Below, piece after piece: positions 26,294 to 34,954 of a DNA stretch of 64,000 bases. Origin of the DNA: Albidovulum litorale (GTDB lineage Bacteria > Pseudomonadota > Alphaproteobacteria > Rhodobacterales > Rhodobacteraceae); the NCBI RefSeq assembly GCF_025751495.1, contig NZ_JAOWKZ010000003.1, positions 1 through 64,000 on the forward strand, given 5' to 3'. Position 1 is the first letter of the stretch. The number at the start of each line of letters is the position of its first letter. The notes beneath the pieces are model-generated. The model was not told the origin of the DNA, made no database searches, and saw only the letters and a program-made list of their open reading frames with translations. Position numbers and translations under genes: made by a program.

Positions 26294-29065
26294 ATGACTG
26301 TGAATTTTACTCCTGGAGACCTTGTCAGAGCGCGCGGCCGTGAATGGGTTGCCTTGCCGACACCCGGTGAGGGCCTGCTTGCCCTGCGTCCTCTCTCGGG
26401 CAATGAAAACGACATCGTGGTTCTTGCTCCGGATCTGGAGCTTACACCGGTCGAAGCCGCTCGTTTCGACCTGCCTGACGACGCGCGCACGACAGTGCAG
26501 TCCAAGGCGGCCCTTCTTGCCGACGCGTTGCGACTGACACTCCGCCGAGGGGCAGGTCCGTTCCGATCTGCCGCACAGCTCGCGTTCGAACCTCGGACTT
26601 ACCAGTTGGTCCCGCTTCTCATGGCCCTTCGGCTTCAGGTCCCGCGGCTGTTGATTGCCGACGACGTTGGCATCGGCAAGACCATCGAAGCGGGTCTGAT
26701 CCTCCGCGAACTGATGGATCGCGGAGAAGTCGATGCGTTTTCGGTTCTCTGCCCTCCGCACCTCGTGGACCAGTGGATCACCGAATTGAACGATCGCTTC
26801 GGGATCGATGCTGTTGCCGTCACCTCCGGGACTGCCGCACGTCTGGAGCGCAACCTCCCATTGGCGCAAACCCTTTTCGATGCCTACCCCTTCACGGTGG
26901 TCAGCCTTGACTACATCAAAGCCGAGAAACGTCGGGATGGGTTCGCCAGGGCCTGTCCGGATTTCGTTATCGTCGATGAAGCACACGCCTGCGTCGGCAC
27001 GCACAAGGGAAAGCAGCAGCGTTTCGACCTACTCCAAGGCCTTGCACGCGATCCTGCGCGTCGGTTGATCCTGCTGACAGCCACGCCGCACTCCGGGGAC
27101 GAAGAAGCGTTCGCTCGGCTTCTGTCGCTAATCGATACGGAATTCGGGACCGTCAACTTCGACAACCAGAAGTACCGAGAGCGCTTGGTCAGGCACTATG
27201 TTCAGCGGCGGCGCGTTGACCTTGTCGAGGGCGACTGGGATGAGAACCGCTCCTTCCCCAAACACGAGACGACCGAATACTCGTATCGCCTGAACGACGA
27301 GCATCGGGCCTTCCAAGAGGCCGTACTTGATTACTGCTTCTCGGTCGTATCTCGGGCTGGAGACGCGCAAAAGGATCGCCGCCTCGCATTCTGGGGCACT
27401 CTGGCACTAATGCGTTGTGTCGGATCGTCACCAGCAGCCGCGATGAGCGCTTTGCGGAACCGCGCTTCCAATGAAGACGACCGCCTCGAGCCGCAGATTT
27501 ATGACGAAGATGGCGATGACGAAGACGCCGTCGACATTGAGCCAAATACTGTCTTCTCAAATGATCCCGCTCTCCAAGGGCTACTTGACGAGGCCAGCGA
27601 ACTTCTTGCGGTCGAAGATCCCAAACTGAACGCCCTGATCAAGGCCCTCAAACCCTTGATCAAAGACGGCGCCAACCCTGTCGTCTTCTGCCGTTACCTC
27701 GCCACGGCCGAACATGTGAAGGAAGGACTTCGTAAGGCCTTCCCCAAACTCAATATTCAGGCGGTAACGGGTGAATTGACGCCGGACGAACGTCGCGACC
27801 GCGTCGCGGAAATGGCGGCGGAAGAAAATGCCGCCACAGATCAGCGCATCCTTGTCGCCACGGACTGCCTGTCGGAGGGGATCAACCTTCAACAGCTGTT
27901 CGACACCGTGATCCACTACGACCTTTCCTGGAATCCGACGCGCCATCAACAGCGTGAAGGTCGCGTGGATCGTTTCGGACAGCCCGCCGAACTCGTTCGC
28001 TCGATCATGATGTTTTCGCCCGACAGCGCCATCGACGGTGCCGTGTTGGACGTCATTCTCCGCAAGGCTGAAGAAATCCGCAAGGCGACGGGCGTGACTG
28101 TGCCTCTCCCCGACGAGCGGGGACCGGTCACCGATGCGCTGATGGCGGCAATGATGCTTCGCCGTGGCGGTGGCAGCCACAAGCAGCTGACGCTGGACCT
28201 GCAAATCGGCGACGGTATCCAGGTGATGGAGACCCGCTGGCGCGATGCAAGCGAGAACGAAAAGCGGTCGCGCGCCCGGTTTGCACAAAACGCAATGAAG
28301 CCAAGTGAAGTCGCTCCTGAATGGGACAAGGTGAAGTCACTGCTTGGATCGCCAGCGGAAACGCTCGAATTCCTCGAGCGCGCGATGTCTCGCTTCGGGG
28401 TGCCCCTCGAGAAGAAGAAATCGCTGCAGTTCGCCCATGTGCACGCCCTTCAGGACAGCCTCAAGGAAAAGCTGGAGCAGCGTGGGCTGAAGGGCTCTCT
28501 GAAACTGGCCACGCAGGAACCGGTACCCTCTGGCGCTTCACTTCTGACAAGAACCCATCCGCTGACATCGTCCCTGGCAGAAAGCCTGCTTGAAGCCTCT
28601 CTTGACACCGAAGCGCTGCCGGATCTGGGCATCGGTCGTGTCGGGGCCTGGCCGAGTGCCGCCGTCACTCAGATGACGCGTGTCGCGCTCCTGCGTATTC
28701 GTTACAAGCTCACGGTTCATGCAAGGCGCGAGCGCCTTCTGCTGGCAGAGGAGGCCGCCCTCGTTGCCCTCGACAGCAACACGGTGATCGCCTCTGGCAG
28801 CGAGGCGCGCGCGCTGCTTGCCTCTCCCGCGACTGCTGATCTTGCGCCTGTTGCCCGCGACCGGATGATCAATACGGCGAAGGCGGCCCTTCCTGACCTG
28901 CTGGGCGGCCCGATTGCCGATTTCGTGCAAAAGCGTGCCGCGGAGCTGGTTGAAGACCACGCCCGTCTTCGTGCTGCCGCCGGTTCCGCGTCGCGTGTCA
29001 GTGTCGAGCCGATCATTCCCCCAGACGTCATCGGCCTCTTCGTTCTTGTTCCGGGGGAGGTGTAA
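26294..29065 (+). CDS. SNF2/HepA-like helicase (DrmD-like)
   Basis: 923 residues of a superfamily 2 Snf2-type translocase. Walker A-type A-D-D-V-G-I-G-K-T-I-E-A-G is at about 122-134, the DEAH box V-D-E-A-H at about 226, and L-T-A-T-P-H-S near 260. The C-lobe has E-G-I-N-L-Q and R-H-Q-Q-R-E-G-R-V-D-R-F-G-Q near 550. RapA/HepA and DISARM DrmD share this order. An acidic insertion (E-D-G-D-D-E-D near 405) lies between the lobes. Start ATG at 26294, one base after the previous stop, with GAAGG upstream; an in-frame TTG at 26282 is less likely. Role inferred: ATP-driven movement on invading DNA together with the DUF1998 helicase and the methylase. Confidence 0.88.
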   Translation: MTVNFTPGDLVRARGREWVALPTPGEGLLALRPLSGNENDIVVLAPDLELTPVEAARFDLPDDARTTVQSKAALLADALRLTLRRGAGPFRSAAQLAFEPRTYQLVPLLMALRLQVPRLLIADDVGIGKTIEAGLILRELMDRGEVDAFSVLCPPHLVDQWITELNDRFGIDAVAVTSGTAARLERNLPLAQTLFDAYPFTVVSLDYIKAEKRRDGFARACPDFVIVDEAHACVGTHKGKQQRFDLLQGLARDPARRLILLTATPHSGDEEAFARLLSLIDTEFGTVNFDNQKYRERLVRHYVQRRRVDLVEGDWDENRSFPKHETTEYSYRLNDEHRAFQEAVLDYCFSVVSRAGDAQKDRRLAFWGTLALMRCVGSSPAAAMSALRNRASNEDDRLEPQIYDEDGDDEDAVDIEPNTVFSNDPALQGLLDEASELLAVEDPKLNALIKALKPLIKDGANPVVFCRYLATAEHVKEGLRKAFPKLNIQAVTGELTPDERRDRVAEMAAEENAATDQRILVATDCLSEGINLQQLFDTVIHYDLSWNPTRHQQREGRVDRFGQPAELVRSIMMFSPDSAIDGAVLDVILRKAEEIRKATGVTVPLPDERGPVTDALMAAMMLRRGGGSHKQLTLDLQIGDGIQVMETRWRDASENEKRSRARFAQNAMKPSEVAPEWDKVKSLLGSPAETLEFLERAMSRFGVPLEKKKSLQFAHVHALQDSLKEKLEQRGLKGSLKLATQEPVPSGASLLTRTHPLTSSLAESLLEASLDTEALPDLGIGRVGAWPSAAVTQMTRVALLRIRYKLTVHARRERLLLAEEAALVALDSNTVIASGSEARALLASPATADLAPVARDRMINTAKAALPDLLGGPIADFVQKRAAELVEDHARLRAAAGSASRVSVEPIIPPDVIGLFVLVPGEV

Positions 29066-29067
29066 TC

Positions 29068-32000
29068 ATGGCCCGCAAACCAATCACCGATATGTCCGCG
29101 TGGCCGTCGCTGAGCCTCGAAGGCAACCTGATCGCGCCAGCGATGATCGCCAAGATCGATCAGCGCCAAGCACCCGAGCAATCCCCCGAGGAATACGGGG
29201 TTCGCAAAGGTCTGCAGATCCGCGAGGAAATCGCCACCGCCTTCCGCGTAGGCCAATCGCATTTCGATGCCTTTGCGAAGATCGAACACCCCTCGGCCGC
29301 CGCTACCTCACGCTTCATCGCCGACTTCTTCAAGGAAACCTTCGGGTACACCGATCTCGCGGTAGCAGCAGCACCGATCGCCTTGATCGCGTCCGACCGT
29401 GTGCCTGTCGTCGTCGTCCCGCCGTCCGAGCTGCTTGATCGCCGCAGCCCGACGCTCTCGACGGACAGGTCGCGCTCTCCGGCATTCGCCCTTCAAGATC
29501 ATCTGAATGATCGGGACGAGGCCCTTTGGGGTATCGTGACCAACGGGATGCAGTTGCGCCTCATGCGCGACAATGCCTCGCTGACCCGTCCGGCTTATAT
29601 CGAGGCCGATCTGGCGCAGATGTTCACAAACGAAGACATCGCGTCCTTCGCAGTGCTCTGGCTCCTGATCCACCGCACCCGCTTCGGCGCGGCAGATACC
29701 CCCGCCACCGATTGCCCCCTCGAACGCTGGCGCGATGCTGGTTCAAAGGAGGGCGAAGCCGCGCGTGATCGCCTGGCCGGTCAGGTCCAGCTGGCCCTCA
29801 AACTGCTCGGCTCGGGTTTTCTGGAGGCCAACCCCGACCTCGCCGCGAAACTTCACTCCGGCGAAGTGAACCTGACCGAATGGTTCAACGAACTCCTGCG
29901 TCTCGTCTATCGCCTGATCTTCCTCATGGTGGCCGAGGACCGGAACCTCCTTCACCCGGAAAAGGCCAAGCCCGAGGCCCGCGCCCTTTACGCCCAGGGC
30001 TATTCGCTCCAGTCGCTGCGCAAGCAATGCTACCGCGCCGCCACCTGGGACAAGCACCATGACCGCTACGAGGGGGTGAAGATCGTCTTCCGCGCCCTCA
30101 CGCATGGCCAGCCCGCCCTTGCGCTGCCCGCCCTCGGCGGCCTTTTTGCCGAGGACAGGCTGCCCCACCTCGAAACCGCCCGCCTGCGCAACCGCGCCTT
30201 CATGGAGGCGCTCTACCGCCTCTCCTGGCTCGCCGACAAGAACGGCATGGTCCCGGTCAACTGGCGCGCGATGGAGACCGAGGAACTGGGCTCGGTCTAC
30301 GAATCCCTCCTCGAACTGCAGCCGCAGCTGGGCGACGACGGCAAGACGCTGGTCTTCGCGTCCGAGGCCGCCGAGCAGAAGGGCAACCAGCGCAAGACCA
30401 CCGGCTCCTACTACACACCCGACAGCCTCGTTCAGGCGCTCTTGGACACCGCGCTCGACCCCGTGCTCGACAAGACCGAGGCCGAGGCGGATGATCCCGC
30501 CAAGGCGCTGCTGAAACTCTCGGTCATCGACCCCGCCTGCGGCTCGGGCCACTTCCTGCTGGCCGCCGCCCGCCGCATCGCCACGCGGCTTGCCCGCATC
30601 CGGGCCGAGGGCACGCCCTCGCTCGCCGATTTCCGCCATGCGCTGCGCGATGTGGCGCGTTGCTGCATTCATGGGGTGGACCGCAACCCGATGGCGGTGG
30701 AGCTGACCAAAGTCGCGCTCTGGATCGAGACGGTGGACCCGGGCCTTCCCCTCGGCTTCTTCGACGCGCAAATCCGCTGCGGCGATGCGCTGCTGGGGGT
30801 GTTCGACCTGCAGGTGCTGCAGGACGGCATTCCCGATGCCGCCTACAAGCCGCTGACCGGCGACGACAAGGAAACCGCGAAATACTACCTCAAGGCCAAT
30901 CGCGATGCGACGGCGGGGCAAGGCGGGTTCGACTTCGGCACCGGTCAGGCGTCGATGCCCGCGATGAAGCCGCTGGCGCTGGATTTCTCGGGCTTCCGCG
31001 ACTTGCCCGAGGATACGGTCGAGCAGATCGGCGCCAAGGCCAAGCGGTTCAAGGAACTGCGCAAGGGGCAGACCTTTGTCCGCGCCAAGGCGGCGGCGGA
31101 CCTCTATGTGGCGGCCTTCCTGCTGCCCAAGGTCGGTGGCGCACCGGCGGGGGCCTCGGCCCGCACCGTGCCGACGACAGAGGAACTGTGGATGGCCCTC
31201 AATCAGGGCAAGATGCGCCAGGCGATGGTCGAGGCGCCTAAGGCCGCCCGCAACGCCCGCGCCCTGCATTGGCCGTTGGAGTTTCCTGATGTGATGCAGC
31301 GCGGTGGGTTCGACGTGGTACTGGGCAATCCGCCTTGGGAGCGGATCAAGCTGCAGGAACAGGAGTTCTTTGCCTCCCGCTCGCCCGAGATCGCCAATGC
31401 GCCGAACAAGGCTGCGCGGGACAAGCTAATCAAGGCGTTAGATAAGGCGGCTCCCGGTACTCCAGATCGCGCTCTGTTTAGCGCCTTCACTGCGGCCAAG
31501 CGCGAGGCCGAGGCGACCAGCGAATTTGTCCGTGTGGCGGGCGAGGATGGCGGACGCTTTGCGCTGACCGGACGGGGCGACGTGAACACCTATGCCTTGT
31601 TCGCAGAGCTTTTCGCCAATCTTGCAAGGCAGCGGGCGGGAGTGATTGTACCCACCGGTATTGCCACCGATGCAACCACTGCGCCCTTCTTCGCGCATCT
31701 GGTGGGGGCGCGGCGGCTCGCAAAGCTCGTGGACTTCGAGAACTCCGCACCGATTTTTTCAGGCGTTCACCGCAGCTTTAAATTTGCCCTGCTCACCTTG
31801 GGCCGCGATGAAACCAACGCGCGTTTCGCGTTCTTCCTGACTGATCCGTCGCAACTTGCTGAACCAGAACGCAACTTTGCTCTCACACCTGACGATATCG
31901 CGGCGATCAATCCAAATACCAACACCGCGCCCGTGTTTCGCGCGCGCGCAGATGCGGAACTGACAGCCAAGATCTACGCAAGGGCCCCTGTTTTGATTGA

Positions 32001-32985
32001 TGAAGGGAAAGGCGCGTCTGGCAACCCTTGGGGCATTTCGTTCATGGCCATGTTCCACATGTCGAACGATTCCCATTTGTTTCGAACCGCTGAGCAGCTT
32101 AGCGCCGATGGTTTCGCCCGCGATGGAACAGACTGGCGAAATGGAAGCGACCACTTCGTCCCACTATATGAAGCGAAGATGATTTGGCACTTCGATCATC
32201 GGGCTTCTTCGTATCACACGCGCGGCAATGATCGAGGAAACCGTATCCTGCCGCCGACCACTGAAGAAGAGCATGAGGACATCGCGTTCGAAGCAGAGCC
32301 TTTCTACTGGGTGGCCGCAAAGGACTTGAACGGTGCGCTTCGGGATCGAAGCAACCAAGTCGAATGCCTGTTCGGATGGCGTGATGTTACAACCGCAATT
32401 GCAGAAAGGACCATGGTGCCATGTATCATTCCACGATACGGCACCGGGGATACTTTTCTCTTAGCCTTCACAGAAAAGCCGGCCGAATTGCTGCTCTGTC
32501 TCTATGCAAACTGGGCGTCTTTGGCTTTTGACTACGCCACAAGGCAAAAGATCGCATACGTCCATCTGAAATATAACATAGTCAAGCAGTTGCCGACGAT
32601 TGCGCCCGACTTTTACACTGAAGTTCATCGCGCCTTCATCACCCCGAAGGTGCTGGAACTCACCTACACCTCGCACAGTCTCGCCCCCTTCGCCCGCGAT
32701 CTGGGCCATGACGGCCCGCCCTTCGCCTGGGACGAGGACCGCCGCGCGCTCCTGCGCGCCGATCTCGACGCCTTCTACGCCCGCGCCTACGGCCTGACCC
32801 GCGACGAGCTGCGCTACATCCTCGACCCCGCCGACGTGAAGGGCCCCGACTACCCCTCGGAAACCTTCCGCGTCCTCAAGGAAAAGGAAATCCGCACCCA
32901 CGGCGAATACCGAACCCGCCGCCTCGTCCTCGAAGCCTGGGACCGCATGGAAGCGAACGGCGAATTCACGGCGATGGGGATGTGA
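29068..32985 (+). CDS. Eco57I/PglX-type adenine-N6 DNA methyltransferase (DrmMI-like)
   Basis: 1305 residues. SAM-binding motif I D-P-A-C-G-S-G-H-F is at about 488-496 and the catalytic N-P-P-W at about 754-757, preceded by V-V-L-G. The long N-terminus and C-terminus match PglX (BREX), DrmMI (DISARM class 1) and Eco57I-type fused enzymes. I see no clear PD-(D/E)xK endonuclease motif in the first 300 residues, so cutting is probably by other subunits. A block at about 31420-32640 (residues about 785-1190) uses noticeably more A/T-ending codons than the flanks. It coincides with where the target recognition domain should be, suggesting recombination of specificity. GGGGGAGG precedes the ATG; spacing to the neighbours is two and three bases. 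Confidence 0.9.
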   Translation: MARKPITDMSAWPSLSLEGNLIAPAMIAKIDQRQAPEQSPEEYGVRKGLQIREEIATAFRVGQSHFDAFAKIEHPSAAATSRFIADFFKETFGYTDLAVAAAPIALIASDRVPVVVVPPSELLDRRSPTLSTDRSRSPAFALQDHLNDRDEALWGIVTNGMQLRLMRDNASLTRPAYIEADLAQMFTNEDIASFAVLWLLIHRTRFGAADTPATDCPLERWRDAGSKEGEAARDRLAGQVQLALKLLGSGFLEANPDLAAKLHSGEVNLTEWFNELLRLVYRLIFLMVAEDRNLLHPEKAKPEARALYAQGYSLQSLRKQCYRAATWDKHHDRYEGVKIVFRALTHGQPALALPALGGLFAEDRLPHLETARLRNRAFMEALYRLSWLADKNGMVPVNWRAMETEELGSVYESLLELQPQLGDDGKTLVFASEAAEQKGNQRKTTGSYYTPDSLVQALLDTALDPVLDKTEAEADDPAKALLKLSVIDPACGSGHFLLAAARRIATRLARIRAEGTPSLADFRHALRDVARCCIHGVDRNPMAVELTKVALWIETVDPGLPLGFFDAQIRCGDALLGVFDLQVLQDGIPDAAYKPLTGDDKETAKYYLKANRDATAGQGGFDFGTGQASMPAMKPLALDFSGFRDLPEDTVEQIGAKAKRFKELRKGQTFVRAKAAADLYVAAFLLPKVGGAPAGASARTVPTTEELWMALNQGKMRQAMVEAPKAARNARALHWPLEFPDVMQRGGFDVVLGNPPWERIKLQEQEFFASRSPEIANAPNKAARDKLIKALDKAAPGTPDRALFSAFTAAKREAEATSEFVRVAGEDGGRFALTGRGDVNTYALFAELFANLARQRAGVIVPTGIATDATTAPFFAHLVGARRLAKLVDFENSAPIFSGVHRSFKFALLTLGRDETNARFAFFLTDPSQLAEPERNFALTPDDIAAINPNTNTAPVFRARADAELTAKIYARAPVLIDEGKGASGNPWGISFMAMFHMSNDSHLFRTAEQLSADGFARDGTDWRNGSDHFVPLYEAKMIWHFDHRASSYHTRGNDRGNRILPPTTEEEHEDIAFEAEPFYWVAAKDLNGALRDRSNQVECLFGWRDVTTAIAERTMVPCIIPRYGTGDTFLLAFTEKPAELLLCLYANWASLAFDYATRQKIAYVHLKYNIVKQLPTIAPDFYTEVHRAFITPKVLELTYTSHSLAPFARDLGHDGPPFAWDEDRRALLRADLDAFYARAYGLTRDELRYILDPADVKGPDYPSETFRVLKEKEIRTHGEYRTRRLVLEAWDRMEANGEFTAMGM

Positions 32986-32988
32986 GCG

Positions 32989-34143
32989 ATGGCGGTCATC
33001 GACCCCGTCGTCAACGGTCGCGTGGCCGACTTCATCCGGGGCGCGGTCCAGTCGATCTTCGACTCGCGCTTCGACTGGACGCCGGACGCCGAGTCCATCC
33101 TCGTGCTGATGCGCGAGGGTGGCATGTCGCCCGAGCAGGAGCGACGCTTTCTCCCCTATTTCGATCTGTTCGTCGAACAGGCCCGGCAGGGCGAAGTTAG
33201 CGGTTTCAGCCCGCGGGTCGACGATGAAACCTTCGTCGATTACCCGCCGAAGTTCGACCTCGACGCACTACTGACACCGCCATCGTCGCCCGACGCTCAA
33301 AAGGACCTGTTCGACGGAACTGGTCCAAGAACCGAGTCCGAGCGCGCCCTGATCGACCAGCTGATCGCGGCGACAAAGCTCTATGACAGCAGCGAGGCGA
33401 TCCAGGAGCTGTTCGCCTTCACGGTCCGCCTTCGCGAGTTCGCCCCTTTCAACGCGATGCTGCTGCACATCCAGAAGCCGGGCCTCACGCATGCCGCGAC
33501 AGCGCATGACTGGTGGCACAGGTTCGGCCGCGTGCCGAAAAAGAGCGCACGGCCGCTCCTGGTGCTGCGCATGAAGGGCCCGGTCGACTTCGTGTTCGAC
33601 GTGCAGGATACCGAGGGCAAGGACCTGCCGATCGATGCGTTCTCCTTCCCGACCTTCGGCAATCTGAGCGACAACCGCTTCGCCGAGTTCATGCGAGCCG
33701 TCGGCAAGGAGAAGATCGATCTCGTCCCGCTCGACGCAGGAGACGGTCAGGCAGGCTGGATCCGACTGCTCGCCCGCGCGAAGAACGACAAGGGCAAGAA
33801 CGTCTACCAGCTTGCCTACAACCGGAATCACGCCGCACCGACGCGCTTCGTGACTGTCGCCCACGAACTGGCGCACCTGTACCTCGGCCACCTCGGAGCC
33901 GATAACGGACGCCGTGTTCCGGATCGGCGTAACACGCCCCACGCGCTGATGGAAGTGGAAGCCGAGATGGCGGCATACCTGGTGGCGATGCGCAACGGAC
34001 TCACGCCGAGGAGCGAAAGCTACCTGTCGAACTACAAAGGGGCCTTTGAGGACCTGAACCTCTACGCGGTGACGAGAACCGCGAATGCCGTGGAAACCGC
34101 GATGGGCATCTCCGCCCAGAAGCTCTGGAACGAGAAGGCATGA
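32989..34143 (+). CDS. ArdC/ImmA-IrrE-like metallopeptidase
   Basis: 384 residues. The middle part has F-N-A-M-L-L-H-I-Q-K-P-G, then W-H-R-F-G-R-V-P-K-K-S-A-R-P, the pattern of the ArdC N-terminal ssDNA-binding domain. After it comes the zincin motif V-A-H-E-L-A-H-L-Y-L-G-H-L-G at about 290-303 with a downstream Glu (E-V-E-A-E-M-A-A-Y-L-V) as third zinc ligand, as in ImmA/IrrE. ArdC blocks restriction. ImmA cleaves repressors in phage or mobile-element switches. Inside a restriction-like operon it could process a regulator or protect DNA. Three bases separate it from the methylase stop, so it belongs to the operon. Confidence 0.82.
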   Translation: MAVIDPVVNGRVADFIRGAVQSIFDSRFDWTPDAESILVLMREGGMSPEQERRFLPYFDLFVEQARQGEVSGFSPRVDDETFVDYPPKFDLDALLTPPSSPDAQKDLFDGTGPRTESERALIDQLIAATKLYDSSEAIQELFAFTVRLREFAPFNAMLLHIQKPGLTHAATAHDWWHRFGRVPKKSARPLLVLRMKGPVDFVFDVQDTEGKDLPIDAFSFPTFGNLSDNRFAEFMRAVGKEKIDLVPLDAGDGQAGWIRLLARAKNDKGKNVYQLAYNRNHAAPTRFVTVAHELAHLYLGHLGADNGRRVPDRRNTPHALMEVEAEMAAYLVAMRNGLTPRSESYLSNYKGAFEDLNLYAVTRTANAVETAMGISAQKLWNEKA

Positions 34144-34147
34144 GGGA

Positions 34148-34924
34148 ATGATCGAGACGCCCCAATCCTTCGTGACCCGCCAGGAATGCGACAAGGTCAC
34201 CTACCAGAACGGCTTCCGGCGCCCCCATGGCGAATTCGATGGCTGGCAGCGGTACAGTTCGACGACCGCGCAGGGGTCGATCTGGCTCGCTCGGGACACT
34301 TCCGGTCCGTGGCTCCTCGCCCTGGATCACGCCGGGGTCATTGCTGAGATCGGGATTGAGGCGTCAGATGCCCCAGGACCAGGCCTCGCACGGTTCCGGT
34401 TTGCCTCGCTGGCACAGCTTTATGGCGTGATGCCAAGAGTTTACGAGCTTGCCGCAAGCCTTCCCGACGCACCACTTCAGGAGTTTCTTCACCGCACAAA
34501 GAACTTGCCGAAGACGACAGAGGCGGAACGCCTTGTGGTCCAGCGTGTCGGCCAGAACATTTTTCGTGAGCGTCTGATCAAATACTGGCGGGGGCGATGC
34601 CCTCTGACCGGGATTGTCGACAAGCCGCTTCTCCGTGCCTCTCACATCAAGCCATGGCGCGACTGTGAAAACGACGCAGAGCGTCTGGATGTCCATAACG
34701 GCCTGCTTCTGTCGGCTCTTTGGGATGCCGTTTTCGATGGCGGTCTGGTTACCTTCGGCGATGACGGCATCCCTGTCTTTTCGGAGAACCTCAGCGAGCA
34801 GGCGCGTGCGCGGCTTTATTTTGATCGGCCAGTCGCTTTGACGGACAGGCATCGAGTCTTCTTGGAGTGGCACCGGACGAAGGTATTCGACGTCAAAGCG
34901 TCTGACGCCCCGCCTGCCGATTGA
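34148..34924 (+). CDS. HNH endonuclease
   Basis: 258 residues. The N-terminal half is an unassigned beta-rich domain (S-S-T-T-A-Q-G-S-I-W-L-A). The C-terminal half has C-P-L-T-G near 151-155, A-S-H-I-K-P-W at 164-170 and H-N-G-L-L-L-S-A-L-W-D-A-V-F-D at 183-197. This is the HNH_2 signature found in many restriction-associated nucleases. It is the last gene of the defence operon, four bases after the peptidase gene. In the absence of the DISARM phospholipase-D protein DrmC it is a plausible nuclease. Its stop faces the prophage fibre gene across only 30 bases. Confidence 0.85.
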   Translation: MIETPQSFVTRQECDKVTYQNGFRRPHGEFDGWQRYSSTTAQGSIWLARDTSGPWLLALDHAGVIAEIGIEASDAPGPGLARFRFASLAQLYGVMPRVYELAASLPDAPLQEFLHRTKNLPKTTEAERLVVQRVGQNIFRERLIKYWRGRCPLTGIVDKPLLRASHIKPWRDCENDAERLDVHNGLLLSALWDAVFDGGLVTFGDDGIPVFSENLSEQARARLYFDRPVALTDRHRVFLEWHRTKVFDVKASDAPPAD

Positions 34925-34954
34925 GACGCGATAGGTCGAAAGCTGGTCGGCTGG

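Noticed and set aside
21115-32985. Calling the operon a standard DISARM system
   Set aside because: No phospholipase-D gene (drmC) is present, drmA and drmB are not separate, and extra genes are embedded, so it was described as DISARM-like only.
18241-34924. Calling the operon a complete BREX system
   Set aside because: Only the regulator and the PglX-like methylase recall BREX. No PglZ phosphatase, BrxC ATPase, BrxA or BrxB was seen.
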